From the NCBI GenBank assembly GCA_037178625.1, contig CM074148.1:124001-188000 (forward strand): a stretch of DNA of 64,000 bases. Reading direction: 5' to 3'. Of the stretch, positions 1-11,447 are shown piece after piece. The position numbers and the translations under genes were made by a program. A model generated the notes under the pieces. It was not told the DNA's origin. It saw nothing but the letters and a program-made list of their open reading frames with translations, and searched no databases. This stretch comes from Skeletonema tropicum. Lineage: Eukaryota > Bacillariophyta > Thalassiosirophyceae > Thalassiosirales > Thalassiosiraceae. Position 1 is the first letter of the stretch; every line of letters begins with the position of its first letter.

Positions 1-546
1 GGCAAGGGGAGTGAGGGAGGGCGTGTGCACAAGACTAAAAGAATGAATGCAATGTATGCATGCCCGGAGTTAGTTGTTACTTGCCATTGATTGTTGGATG
101 GTGTCATTAGTCATTAATATTACCATGATGTGGATCAAATCTCGATGTATATATTAGATGTGTGTATGTTCTTAATGCGCATTGCTCAATTCCTTCCTTT
201 GGAATAACTGTCGCGCAATCGTGGGTTCTTGTCCGATGTGGACTAGATGGAATTTGGTAGCTTCTGCAATAAGTAAGTACATAGATCTCATCCAAGAGAG
301 AGATACTGTGCGTCCCTTTGCAAACTGTTTTGGCTTTCATGGGCTCTAGAATATTCTAATAATTATCTGTCGCATCGCGACCATACAACACTATGTACTA
401 GGCAGGCATCAAATTGAATCTCGAAGTATTGTATATACTTGCATATTCATCATCATGGCACGGCCATTCTCGTTGCTTCATTGTTGCCACAAAATGATAA
501 TGACATCAAGGGAAAGCACATCTTCATCTTTCATACATTGTAAGCA
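1..546. other. No recognisable gene
   Basis: AT-rich DNA with short open frames only. I see no conserved protein motif, tRNA box pattern or repeat that links it to the neighbouring triplication starting near 547. Confidence 0.5.
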
Positions 547-2107
547 GCAGCTCAAGCTTCGTGATTCACTTTCTTTCTTCTTCTCGGTTCTCGGCATCTC
601 GTCTCGTTAGACTACATATTATTTGTCTCTCCAATTCCAATCTCTCTGTTCCATTTGTGCTGCATCTACCTACATTGTTTCTCCTCCACTGTAACCCATC
701 GATTGCATACACGCTTGATTCTATGCGCTCGTTCTCTTTCTGTGTATCACTACTTTTTTCTTCTCTTCTATATCTAAGAGTGCATAATTTGTGACAGCTC
801 TTTCCGTTCCCGGTGCTGTTCTTCAGTCTGTTCCGACTTCCGACTCTTCCTCTTCAGATTTTCTTCCTCTCTTGCTTTTTCACGAGTATTGCACATCGCT
901 GCTGCTGTAAAGCCTTTCCCAGTCCGTGCTTCCATAAGTTGCCAAAAATCACTCCTCTCTTGGCATTGGTAGGTTTGCGGATTCGCGCCTTCTTTGGTGG
1001 CTCTTGCGCCAAATTTCCGAGGGTTTGATTTTTGTCCACGACGGACACACGGAAGGACGGAAGGACAGGAATTGTACGCAGCAGCCAGCTCAAGCTTCGT
1101 GAATGACTTTCTTTCTTCTTCTCGGCATCTCAGTCTCATCAGACTCTTTGACTCTCCAATCTCTCTGCTCTCTGTTCCACTTGTACTGCACCTCTATGTA
1201 CCTACTCCTACATTGTTTCTCCTTCACTGTGGCCCTTCGATCCAACTCCAACACGCTTGATCCCACGCTCTTTCTCTTTCTGATCACTTACTCTATTCTT
1301 CTCCTCTTTAAACTTACGAGTGCTTGTAATTTGTAACAGCTCTCTTTCCACTGCTGTTCATCAGTCTGTTCCGACTTCCGACTCTTTCTACAGATTTGCT
1401 TCCTCTTGCTTTTTCACCAGTATTGCACATAGCTGCTGCTGTGAAGCCTTCCACCAGTCCGTGCGTCCGTCCAGGTTGCTTTTGGTTCACTCCGTCCTCT
1501 CTGGCATTGGTAGGTTTGCGGGTTCGCGCCTTCTTAGCTTGCGCAAAATTTCCGAGGGTTTGATTTTTGTCAGACGGACGGACACACGGACGGACGGACG
1601 GACTGGAATTAATTGTACGCAGCAGCTCAAGCTTCGTGAATGTCTTTCTTTCTTCTTCTTGGCATTTCAGTCTCATCAGACTCTTTGACTCTCCAATCTC
1701 TCTGTTCCACTTGTACTGCACGTAAGTATGTACCTACATTGTTTCTCCTTCACTTTGACCCATCATCCGACACGCTTGATCCCGCGCTCTTTCTCTTTCT
1801 GGTCACGTACTCTATTGTTCTCCTCTTTATCTACATACGAGTGCGTGCAGCTCTTTCCAGTGCTGTTCATCAGTCTGTTCCGACTTCCAACTCTTTCAAC
1901 AGATTTGCGTCCTCTTGCTTTTTCACTTTCACCAGTATTGCACATCGCTGCTGCTATGAATGAAGCCTTCCATTCCAGTCCGTGCGTCCAGGTTGCTTTT
2001 GGTTCACTCCGCCCTCTGTTAGTTGGCATTGGTAGGTTTGCGGCTTCGCGCCTTCTTTGATTGCACTTTGCGCCCCTTCGCGCCAAATTTACCCTTGCGC
2101 ACTTACT
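547..2107. repeat. Diverged ~538-bp tandem triplication
   Basis: Three successive copies start near 547, 1085 and 1622. The anchor CTCAAGCTTCGTGA occurs at 551, 1089 and 1626, giving periods of 538 and 537 bp. Other landmarks recur in the same order in each copy: a CTTTCTTTCTTCTTCT tract, a CTGTTCCGACTTCC block, TATTGCACAT followed by GCTGCTGCT, and GGCATTGGTAGGTTTGCGG. Copies differ by many substitutions and small indels, so the duplication is old. The plus strand is strongly pyrimidine-rich. Short open frames in all copies are out of register with one another, so no protein is supported. The third copy is cut short where the inverted-repeat element begins at 2110. Confidence 0.8.
1570..1605. 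repeat. GGAC-type tetranucleotide tract
   Basis: A short run of GGAC/GGACGGAC units, broken by a CACAC, lies in the second copy of the 538-bp repeat. The first copy has a shorter counterpart near 1040-1066, so the tract expanded after duplication. Confidence 0.6.
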
Positions 2108-2135
2108 TACCTAGTGGTTACCCGTCGAGACTATG
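2108..2135 (+). repeat. Left terminal inverted repeat
   Basis: 28 bp exactly complementary to 3827-3854. It is followed directly by GGACTATGA-type direct repeats. Confidence 0.85.
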
Positions 2136-3852
2136 GGACTATGAGGACTATGAATATCTCCACGAATTCCTCTGTGGCCTTGGTACCCAAAAAAATGGAC
2201 TATGATTTGGACTATGAATCTTCAGAGCGGCAATCGTACATAGGAATTAGTAATATTTAATGCCGTCATCCATCATCAAAATTGTTCTCACCATGGTATC
2301 ATAGTCCCTCCTACGGTGGCTGATACATCAACGCAGAAGATAATTCATTGATGAAACCTCTGTAGACAACAGTGGTATTGGTGCTCTATTGAATAGTGTC
2401 ATTTGCTAGAAACGATTATTAGATTATCCACAGAAATTGAATGACTCCCTACACATAAAAATGAACGACCCTATCCCATATCGAACGACTATTATTTGTT
2501 CCTTGCACTCCTAGGTCCTCTTTTGTGGAGAAGGAGACACATCCTTCGAAGCATTTCTCTTGCGTCTCTGCGGTGCTGAAGGAGACTCTTGCACTTGTTC
2601 CTCCTTCCACAATTTCAACTCTTTGGCATCGTCATGTGCTCTGCGCTCCTTTCCATCAAGATCAAGCCTCCCTTTACATGGTTGGAGCCACAGCACTATT
2701 TTGGCATTAATTACCTCCCAAACGATCATCCAAACCCTTTTCGTTCCAACCATGTTCATATTCTAGCAAAATATTAACGTTGAACTTCAAACATCGACGT
2801 ATAAACTTGTTTTGACGTACCATTACCTGGGACGATGGACATTACGAAGTTGATCCGGAATGTGTCAACTGAGCACATAGCATTATGCACAGATCGATAA
2901 TATTCATTGGTTGATATCATTGATTTGCATTTGACACGCAGATAACGATAAATTGTATCCCCTATCACATTGAAAAACACATATCCCATCTCCCACAGGT
3001 ATTGGCGGAATACGCAATGTCGTGCCATCACGTCTACCTCCAAACCACCCAATCATTTGCTCGTCAATTGAAATTGTATTCTCAGTAGTGTTCGATTCAT
3101 CAATAACAGTGCCTGTGGCCATCTCCACCATTTCGTTGTCCTCCATCTCCATTTCCGATGACACATGGCTGACGGACATCGCAATTGACGACACATCATC
3201 ATCTTCATCTTCAGTACCGTCGTTCGTGCCATGATCATTGCCTCCTACCACACCTTGCCGCACGTCTTGCACTTCTTCATAATCGATACCCGCCAATGGT
3301 CTTGGAGTTAGTAGAGAGTTGTCTTGGTTGTTCGATTTGTCGACCGCTGGGGTGGTGTTGGTTGGAGGATTGGTACTAACTGCGAGGTGATAATATGAGC
3401 TGCTGCATGGACGCCAAGCAGCCGGGCGATCGCTGCTGCGGCTGAGGCGGCTGAGTGGCTGCTTCACGTTTGGCTGTAGCTGTAGTAGTCATCGTAAGCA
3501 ATGGTAAGGACTATGACTATGAATAATGAGATAAAAGGTGGTGATGATGGATCGCGCCAAAAAGCCACGAATTCCTACGTAGTATTCTCATACTCATCAC
3601 TGACTTTTTTTTTTCAACCATGGCGAATTTACCACCACGTTTGGGCGGCCCTACTGAGTCAACGAGTGGCTCCCCGGGAAAAACAACACCACGCCCCAAC
3701 ACGTCAGGTGATGCTCTGACAGAAATCTACCAGCTACGCCTCGTAGGAACTGGTTCAAACAACTTTTTACCCTATCGAAATTAGCCTATTTTGGACTATG
3801 AGTTGGACTATGAATCACGATGCGCTCATAGTCTCGACGGGTAACCACTAGG
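2110..3852. mobile_element. DNA transposon with 28-bp perfect inverted ends, probably non-autonomous
   Basis: Positions 2108-2135 and 3827-3854 are perfect reverse complements over 28 bp; the ends begin CCTAGTGGTTACCC. If the element is taken as 2110-3852, the flanks read TACTTA on the left and TACTTT on the right, a possible 5-bp target duplication with one mismatch at a sixth base. The motif GGACTATGA recurs near both ends (about 2130-2155, 2194-2220, 3508-3520, 3791-3815), which resembles subterminal transposase-binding repeats. The interior holds a broken transposase on the minus strand. The element sits at the end of the third 538-bp repeat copy. The superfamily is unresolved: the interior looks piggyBac-like but the ends do not show the TTAA typical of piggyBac. 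Confidence 0.75.
2511..3467 (-). pseudogene. PiggyBac-like (DDE_Tnp_1_7) transposase remnant
   Basis: Transposases of this family cut and paste DNA with an Asp triad. A minus-strand open frame (3467 to 2904, 187 codons) contains ISIDEQMIGWFGG followed about 30 residues later by a CDRGY-type motif. This is the arrangement around a catalytic Asp-Glu segment of DDE_Tnp_1_7 proteins, with the D near residue 135. It is preceded by an acidic stretch (DEDDD), usual in the N-terminal part. The acidic part runs into the DE motif with too little sequence between, so an internal deletion is likely. The frame stops at 2904. A second minus frame (2759-2511) has a hydrophobic segment and a Lys/Arg-rich tail that could be the C-terminus. 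No in-frame ATG opens the first frame, so the true start is not visible. The gene is frameshifted and dead. Family assignment is by motif memory only. Confidence 0.5.
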
Positions 3853-3854
3853 TA
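3827..3854 (-). repeat. Right terminal inverted repeat
   Basis: 28-bp perfect reverse complement of 2108-2135. The inner side carries GGACTATGA copies in the same plus-strand orientation as those on the left. Confidence 0.85.
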
Positions 3855-5301
3855 CTTTCCATTCTCCATTTTTTTCCATTTTTAAAAATGTTCGTTTCTT
3901 GTAAAGTTTAACACAGTAGCCCATACTAAATGGGATCCCTCTGCATCGTCGTCGTCTCCCTCGGTGGTCAAGACTCGTGCTATTGAAAGCTGCAGTACAT
4001 TGGGCAGATACAATAAAGTACTGCTAGGATGCTCCTCATTCACTCACGAACCAGATAGGGTTGGCACAAGATAAAGCGATCACATTATGTACTGTCTGCT
4101 TTTTCAATAAAGGATTGACTGATTGTTGTGTGTTCGGCAAGGTATGAACGTCGCCTACTAGACAGGGATTTGTTTGGCAAGATGCCGACCAGCGGGTAGT
4201 AGGAATATTTTGCCTAAGTCGGCAATCGTACTAGCGCCAAGAGTGATGTGCCAGGCAATTCCAGTGAGAACAGATTGTCTCGGTCTGCTGGAATTGAGGC
4301 AAAGGGGAAAGCGTCTCAAAAAGACAGATAATTTTTTACTTATTATACTATTGTGAGCATGACTGCTCCAGTATGAGTTTGACCTAGCCAGAAAACGTTG
4401 CTCCCTCTTGTAAACCCAGCAGGAATGGATCCTTTGCTGATATTCAGGACCGGGGCGGTGATACTACACCAAGAGGAACAACAAGCCGGGCAGTTCCAGT
4501 AGGAGATCCTAATGATCGACTTGTGGCTTTAGGCTGACAGGGGGTTTGGTTCCAGTGCTGCTCTTATTGGAGACGTTGTTAAACTGATCCATGGGAGACA
4601 CAACATTGAAGTTCCTCATATTGTAGCTACAGAAAGATCCGGAGCCACAGGAGGAAAGCCGATGATTCGGCAGTGGTTGCCTTGCGGCATCAGAAGGAGC
4701 TCTGTCTTATTGAGAGAGCGGGTTGGGGTCCGATTAGTTCGTAATATTGGCCATTGAGGACTTGAACTGATCAGAAGAGAAAGCCATAATGTCTGAGAGC
4801 CATCCACCGGAGAGGAGGGGTCATCTACACTAGAGGGGCTTGATTGAGCGAAGGCAATCTGGTCGACTGCAATCTGAGATGTAAGATGCGGTCTGATACA
4901 ACTGTTCCTGCCAAATCACCATCAGTAATAAAAGAGCGGGTCTTATAAACTGTAAGCTTATTGAGGACAAGCGGCCTTCGTAGCACGGGGATCTGCGGAA
5001 GAAAAAGACCAGATGATATCTATTGGGTTGACGACTCCTTCGTCGAGAGCAAAAGCAAAGCAATTGATCAAGAATTGATGAAGAAAGAAGTGATTATTTC
5101 GATTAGAAAGCTACAGATCGTCTCGACAGCGTTGGATCGGTGCGTTGAACATGACCATCTGCTTCAGTAGATGTCGGCATTTTGGTTGCACTTATGTGAT
5201 GACGAGCTGATCTTTCGAGCAATTGAAAAGAGATTTCTTTATCGAACGAACGGAGATTGTACGGTACCGGATGTGTCCATCGAGTCCCGTGAAATCTCAC
5301 A
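3855..5301. other. No recognisable gene; left flank of the 5S array
   Basis: About 1.4 kb with short open frames only, the longest near 70 codons at 4961-5170, and no motif I recognise. Similarity to the 5S spacer begins abruptly at 5302 (CGGGTAGTAAGTG) and I cannot see decayed spacer further left. Confidence 0.5.
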
Positions 5302-5377
5302 CGGGTAGTAAGTGTATAAATGATGCATCGTATTGCAGACGGGGTGGGGGCCAAAATGAGTGGCAAAAATGGAGCAA

Positions 5378-5494
5378 AAGAACAACACAAGGGATTCCAA
5401 CGTGGTCCCCCACCGTAGTACTAACCTGGCCCGACAGTCTTAACTTCGCTGAGCAGACGGGAAGCGGTGCTGTCACTGTGGTATGGTCGTTCCT
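5378..5494 (-). rRNA. 5S rRNA copy 1 (left edge, probable pseudogene)
   Basis: 117 nt. The base after GTTAAG in box A (C57 of the reference copy) is deleted, giving GTTAAGACTG instead of GTTAAGCACTG. Near the 3' end the plus strand reads ACACAAGGG instead of ACACCAGGG. The A-run below the gene is also interrupted. The same box A deletion is in copy 2, so it was duplicated with the unit. Confidence 0.85.
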
Positions 5495-6228
5495 GTCGCA
5501 CCGGGACCAGACAAACACTATAAACTGCATATTTTATCTATACTTACTTTGTTACTCCTTCCTGCTGCTGTTTTGCGCTGACACTGCCTTCACCTCTTCT
5601 AATTCCCTTGGGGATATCGAACCAAGCACGCAAGCTCTGCTTCGCTCGACTAAACCTAAACTCGCCTTCTTTGACCCAAGCACAAGACGAAGGTAGAAGA
5701 CCCATCCCCATCACTCTATGTATATGTAGTACTCGTCATCCTCAGCTCAGCCTCAGCGAGAGGACTGACTACACAGAGAGAGATTCACTATGGATGGATT
5801 CCAATCGAAATCGAGCTGGAGCCAATCCTATTATAGTCTCGGCAGATTGAACCCTTCGTGGGAAGCATTGCCATTGCACTCGGCTCGGCAGCGCAAGTAG
5901 TGGACCAGTAGACGTGTGGAAGGCTTCAACTTCGATCTACGACATAGCTGAGAAGAGATAACGCTTCTCATGAAGATGGAGCCAAAACGAGGATCAGCAG
6001 GTTGAACTCTCGACATCTTTCATACACGTCTGGATGACTGAAGATAGACGGACGATGAGACATACAATACAACGCAGACGCAGCCAGCGAAATTCGGCCA
6101 CCAAACCTGAAAGAGCGAAGGCCGAGCAAAAGAAAGGACAAAGGCGGGTAGTAAGTGCAATAATGATGTATCGTATTTCAGATTGCAGACGGGGTGGGGG
6201 CCAAAATGAGTGGCAAAAAAAGGAGCAA

Positions 6229-6345
6229 AAGAACAACACCAGGGATTCCAACGTGGTCCCCCACCGTAGTACTAACCTGGCCCGACAGTCTTAACTTCGC
6301 TGAGCAGACGGGAAGCGGTGCTGTCACTGTGGTATGGTCGTTCCT
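6229..6345 (-). rRNA. 5S rRNA copy 2 (box A lesion, probable pseudogene)
   Basis: 117 nt, starting 851 bp from copy 1. It has the C57 deletion in box A but the normal 3' region. Copies 1 and 2 also share an extra TA in the upstream spacer (ATCTATACTTAC rather than ATCTACTTAC), which sets them apart from the rest of the array. Confidence 0.85.
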
Positions 6346-7065
6346 GTCGCACCGGGACCAGACAAACACTATAAACTGCATATTTTATCTATACTTACTT
6401 TGTTACTCCTTCCTGCTGCTGTTTTGCGCTGACACTGCCTTCACCTCTTCTAATTCCCTTGGGGATATCGAACCAAGCACGCAAGCTCTGCTTCGCTCGA
6501 CTAAACCTAAACTCGCCTTCTTTGACCCAAGCACAAGACGAAGGTAGAAGACCCATCCCCATCACTCTATGTATATGTAGTACTCGTCATCCTCAGCTCA
6601 GCCTCAGCGAGAGGACTGACTACACAGAGAGAGATTCACTATGGATGGATTCCAATCGAAATCGAGCTGGAGCCAATCCTATTATAGTCTCGGCAGATTG
6701 AACCCTTCGTGGGAAGCATTGCCATTGCACTCGGCTCGGCAGCGCAAGTAGTGGACCAGTAGACGTGTGGAAGGCTTCAACTTCGATCTACGACATAGCT
6801 GAGAAGAGATAACGCTTCTCATGAAGATGGAGCCAAAACGAGGATCAGCAGGTTGAACTCTCGACATCTTTCATACACGTCTGGATGACTGAAGATAGAC
6901 GGACGATGAGACATACAATACAACGCAGACGCAGCCAGCGAAATTCGGCCACCAAACCTGAAAGAGCGAAGGCCGAGCAAAAGAAAGGACAAAGGCGGGT
7001 AGTAAGTGCAATAATGATGTATCGTATTTCAGATTGCAGACGGGGTGGGGGCCAAAATGAGTGGC

Positions 7066-7081
7066 AAAAAAAGGAGCAAAA
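7066..7081 (-). terminator. Pol III terminator T-runs (representative)
   Basis: On the minus strand the 3' end of 5S runs into T4 (7078-7081), followed 5 nt later by T7 (7066-7072). A run of four or more T residues is the RNA polymerase III stop signal, and the T7 may be a back-up. The T7 run varies in length in the indel-rich central units. Confidence 0.75.
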
Positions 7082-7197
7082 GAACAACACCAGGGATTCC
7101 AACGTGGTCCCCCACCGTAGTACTAACCTGGCCCGACAGTGCTTAACTTCGCTGAGCAGACGGGAAGCGGTGCTGTCACTGTGGTATGGTCGTTCCT
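7080..7197 (-). rRNA. 5S rRNA copy 3 (reference description for the array)
   Basis: 118-nt RNA of the large ribosomal subunit. Read on the minus strand it begins AGGAACGACCATACCAC, has GCACCGCTTCCCGTCTG, the box A core AAGTTAAGC at nt 49-57, GTCGGGC at 61-67, GGTTAGTACT at 70-79 and GGTGGGGGACC at 82-92, and ends GTGTTGTTCTT. These match the universally conserved eukaryotic 5S blocks at the expected spacing. The first eight bases pair with the last bases to form helix I (AGGAACGA with TGTTGTTCTT, allowing G-U), which fixes both ends to within a base or two. The box A and box C regions fall at about nt 50-64 and 80-97, as in other 5S genes. A TATA-like element lies upstream and T-runs downstream. 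The ends could be off by 1-2 nt. Confidence 0.96.
7101..7148 (-). promoter_or_regulatory. Internal control region of 5S (representative)
   Basis: This covers nt 50-97 of copy 3, with the box A core GTTAAGC at one end and the box C block around GGTGGGGGACC at the other. In other eukaryotes TFIIIA binds this region and recruits TFIIIC and TFIIIB. The one-base loss in copies 1 and 2 falls within the box A core. Confidence 0.75.
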
Positions 7198-7221
7198 GTC
7201 GCACCGGGACCAGACAAACAC

Positions 7222-7227
7222 TATAAA
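7222..7227 (-). promoter_or_regulatory. TATA-like element upstream of 5S (representative)
   Basis: On the minus strand TTTATA lies 25-30 nt before the inferred 5S start of copy 3, in GCAGTTTATAGTG. It is conserved in essentially every unit. The copies at 8921 and 12321 have a C-to-G change on the plus strand next to it. A -28 TATA-like box is a known 5S promoter element in several lineages; its role here is inferred from position and conservation. Confidence 0.6.
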
Positions 7228-7929
7228 CTGCATATTTTATCTACTTACTTTGTTACTCCTTCCTGCTGCTGTTTTGCGCTGACACTGCCTTCACCTCTTC
7301 TAATTCCCTTGGGGATATCGAACCAAGCACGCAAGCTCTGCTTCGCTCGACTAAACCTAAACTCGCCTTCTTTGACCCAAGCACAAGACGAAGGTAGAAG
7401 ACCCATCTCCATCACTCTATGTATATGTAGTACTCGTCATCCTCAGCTCAGCCTCAGCGAGAGGACTGACTACACAGAGAGAGATTCACTATGGATGGAT
7501 TCCAATCGAAATCGAGCTGGAGCCAATCCTATTATAGTCTCGGCAGATTGAACCCTTCGTGGGAAGCATTGCCATTGCACTCGGCTCGGCAGCGCAAGTA
7601 GTGGACCAGTAGACGTGTGGAAGGCTTCAACTTCGATCTACGACATAGCTGAGAAGAGATAACGCTTCTCATGAAGATGGAGCCAAAACGAGGATCAGCA
7701 GGTTGAACTCTCGACATCTTTCATACACGTCTGGATGACTGAAGATAGACGGACGATGAGACATACAATACAACGCAGACGCAGCCAGCGAAATTCGGCC
7801 ACCAAACCTGAAAGAGCGAAGGCCGAGCAAAAGAAAGGACAAAGGCGGGTAGTAAGTGCAATAATGATGTATCGTATTTCAGATTGCAGACGGGGTGGGG
7901 GCCAAAATGAGTGGCAAAAAAAGGAGCAA

Positions 7930-8047
7930 AAGAACAACACCAGGGATTCCAACGTGGTCCCCCACCGTAGTACTAACCTGGCCCGACAGTGCTTAACTTC
8001 GCTGAGCAGACGGGAAGCGGTGCTGTCACTGTGGTATGGTCGTTCCT
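7930..8047 (-). rRNA. 5S rRNA copy 4
   Basis: 118 nt, same as copy 3; 850 bp from it. The spacer between copies 3 and 4 carries the CCCATCTCC variant at 7408. Confidence 0.95.
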
Positions 8048-8779
8048 GTCGCACCGGGACCAGACAAACACTATAAACTGCATATTTTATCTACTTACTT
8101 TGTTACTCCTTCCTGCTGCTGTTTTGCGCTGACACTGCCTTCACCTCTTCTAATTCCCTTGGGGATATCGAACCAAGCACGCAAGCTCTGCTTCGCTCGA
8201 CTAAACCTAAACTCGCCTTCTTTGACCCAAGCACAAGACGAAGGTAGAAGACCCATCCCCATCACTCTATGTATATGTAGTACTCGTCATCCTCAGCTCA
8301 GCCTCAGCGAGAGGACTGACTACACAGAGAGAGATTCACTATGGATGGATTCCAATCGAAATCGAGCTGGAGCCAATCCTATTATAGTCTCGGCAGATTG
8401 AACCCTTCGTGGGAAGCATTGCCATTGCACTCGGCTCGGCAGCGCAAGTAGTGGACCAGTAGACGTGTGGAAGGCTTCAACTTCGATCTACGACATAGCT
8501 GAGAAGAGATAACGCTTCTCATGAAGATGGAGCCAAAACGAGGATCAGCAGGTTGAACTCTCGACATCTTTCATACACGTCTGGATGACTGAAGATAGAC
8601 GGACGATGAGACATACAATACAACGCAGACGCAGCCAGCGAAATTCGGCCACCAAACCTGAAAGAGCGAAGGCCGAGCAAAAGAAAGGACAAAGGCGGGT
8701 AGTAAGTGCAATAATGATGTATCGTATTTCAGATTGCAGACGGGGTGGGGGCCAAAATGAGTGGCAAAAAAAGGAGCAA

Positions 8780-8897
8780 AAGAACAACACCAGGGATTCC
8801 AACGTGGTCCCCCACCGTAGTACTAACCTGGCCCGACAGTGCTTAACTTCGCTGAGCAGACGGGAAGCGGTGCTGTCACTGTGGTATGGTCGTTCCT
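8780..8897 (-). rRNA. 5S rRNA copy 5
   Basis: 118 nt, canonical; start-to-start distance 850. The base next to the TATA-like box is changed (G at 8921). Confidence 0.95.
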
Positions 8898-9629
8898 GTC
8901 GCACCGGGACCAGACAAACAGTATAAACTGCATATTTTATCTACTTACTTTGTTACTCCTTCCTGCTGCTGTTTTGCGCTGACACTGCCTTCACCTCTTC
9001 TAATTCCCTTGGGGATATCGAACCAAGCACGCAAGCTCTGCTTCGCTCGACTAAACCTAAACTCGCCTTCTTTGACCCAAGCACAAGACGAAGGTAGAAG
9101 ACCCATCCCCATCACTCTATGTATATGTAGTACTCGTCATCCTCAGCTCAGCCTCAGCGAGAGGACTGACTACACAGAGAGAGATTCACTATGGATGGAT
9201 TCCAATCGAAATCGAGCTGGAGCCAATCCTATTATAGTCTCGGCAGATTGAACCCTTCGTGGGAAGCATTGCCATTGCACTCGGCTCGGCAGCGCAAGTA
9301 GTGGACCAGTAGACGTGTGGAAGGCTTCAACTTCGATCTACGACATAGCTGAGAAGAGATAACGCTTCTCATGAAGATGGAGCCAAAACGAGGATCAGCA
9401 GGTTGAACTCTCGACATCTTTCATACACGTCTGGATGACTGAAGATAGACGGACGATGAGACATACAATACAACGCAGACGCAGCCAGCGAAATTCGGCC
9501 ACCAAACCTGAAAGAGCGAAGGCCGAGCAAAAGAAAGGACAAAGGCGGGTAGTAAGTGCAATAATGATGTATCGTATTTCAGATTGCAGACGGGGTGGGG
9601 GCCAAAATGAGTGGCAAAAAAAGGAGCAA

Positions 9630-9747
9630 AAGAACAACACCAGGGATTCCAACGTGGTCCCCCACCGTAGTACTAACCTGGCCCGACAGTGCTTAACTTC
9701 GCTGAGCAGACGGGAAGCGGTGCTGTCACTGTGGTATGGTCGTTCCT
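9630..9747 (-). rRNA. 5S rRNA copy 6
   Basis: 118 nt, canonical; distance 850. Confidence 0.95.
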
Positions 9748-10479
9748 GTCGCACCGGGACCAGACAAACACTATAAACTGCATATTTTATCTACTTACTT
9801 TGTTACTCCTTCCTGCTGCTGTTTTGCGCTGACACTGCCTTCACCTCTTCTAATTCCCTTGGGGATATCGAACCAAGCACGCAAGCTCTGCTTCGCTCGA
9901 CTAAACCTAAACTCGCCTTCTTTGACCCAAGCACAAGACGAAGGTAGAAGACCCATCCCCATCACTCTATGTATATGTAGTACTCGTCATCCTCAGCTCA
10001 GCCTCAGCGAGAGGACTGACTACACAGAGAGAGATTCACTATGGATGGATTCCAATCGAAATCGAGCTGGAGCCAATCCTATTATAGTCTCGGCAGATTG
10101 AACCCTTCGTGGGAAGCATTGCCATTGCACTCGGCTCGGCAGCGCAAGTAGTGGACCAGTAGACGTGTGGAAGGCTTCAACTTCGATCTACGACATAGCT
10201 GAGAAGAGATAACGCTTCTCATGAAGATGGAGCCAAAACGAGGATCAGCAGGTTGAACTCTCGACATCTTTCATACACGTCTGGATGACTGAAGATAGAC
10301 GGACGATGAGACATACAATACAACGCAGACGCAGCCAGCGAAATTCGGCCACCAAACCTGAAAGAGCGAAGGCCGAGCAAAAGAAAGGACAAAGGCGGGT
10401 AGTAAGTGCAATAATGATGTATCGTATTTCAGATTGCAGACGGGGTGGGGGCCAAAATGAGTGGCAAAAAAAGGAGCAA

Positions 10480-10597
10480 AAGAACAACACCAGGGATTCC
10501 AACGTGGTCCCCCACCGTAGTACTAACCTGGCCCGACAGTGCTTAACTTCGCTGAGCAGACGGGAAGCGGTGCTGTCACTGTGGTATGGTCGTTCCT
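10480..10597 (-). rRNA. 5S rRNA copy 7
   Basis: 118 nt, canonical; distance 850. Confidence 0.95.
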
Positions 10598-11329
10598 GTC
10601 GCACCGGGACCAGACAAACACTATAAACTGCATATTTTATCTACTTACTTTGTTACTCCTTCCTGCTGCTGTTTTGCGCTGACACTGCCTTCACCTCTTC
10701 TAATTCCCTTGGGGATATCGAACCAAGCACGCAAGCTCTGCTTCGCTCGACTAAACCTAAACTCGCCTTCTTTGACCCAAGCACAAGACGAAGGTAGAAG
10801 ACCCATCCCCATCACTCTATGTATATGTAGTACTCGTCATCCTCAGCTCAGCCTCAGCGAGAGGACTGACTACACAGAGAGAGATTCACTATGGATGGAT
10901 TCCAATCGAAATCGAGCTGGAGCCAATCCTATTATAGTCTCGGCAGATTGAACCCTTCGTGGGAAGCATTGCCATTGCACTCGGCTCGGCAGCGCAAGTA
11001 GTGGACCAGTAGACGTGTGGAAGGCTTCAACTTCGATCTACGACATAGCTGAGAAGAGATAACGCTTCTCATGAAGATGGAGCCAAAACGAGGATCAGCA
11101 GGTTGAACTCTCGACATCTTTCATACACGTCTGGATGACTGAAGATAGACGGACGATGAGACATACAATACAACGCAGACGCAGCCAGCGAAATTCGGCC
11201 ACCAAACCTGAAAGAGCGAAGGCGGAGCAAAAGAAAGGACAAAGGCGGGTAGTAAGTGCAATAATGATGTATCGTATTTCAGATTGCAGACGGGGTGGGG
11301 GCCAAAATGAGTGGCAAAAAAAGGAGCAA

Positions 11330-11447
11330 AAGAACAACACCAGGGATTCCAACGTGGTCCCCCACCGTAGTACTAACCTGGCCCGACAGTGCTTAACTTC
11401 GCTGAGCAGACGGGAAGCGGTGCTGTCACTGTGGTATGGTCGTTCCT
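11330..11447 (-). rRNA. 5S rRNA copy 8
   Basis: 118 nt, canonical; distance 850. A C-to-G variant at 11224 lies in its downstream spacer. Confidence 0.95.

Noticed and set aside
813..2060. Open frames of 70-135 codons in the 538-bp triplication
   Set aside because: The frames do not correspond between copies and follow the pyrimidine bias of the strand.
7310..7335. GGTTCGATATCC on the minus strand of the spacer as a tRNA B box
   Set aside because: It has an extra base compared with the B-box consensus, and there is no A box or cloverleaf around it.
7480..7500. ACAGAGAGAGATT in the spacer as a possible U6 snRNA core
   Set aside because: Only the ACAGAGA-like stretch matches; the following conserved U6 segment (around GCGCAAGGATGAC) and the 5' stem are absent.
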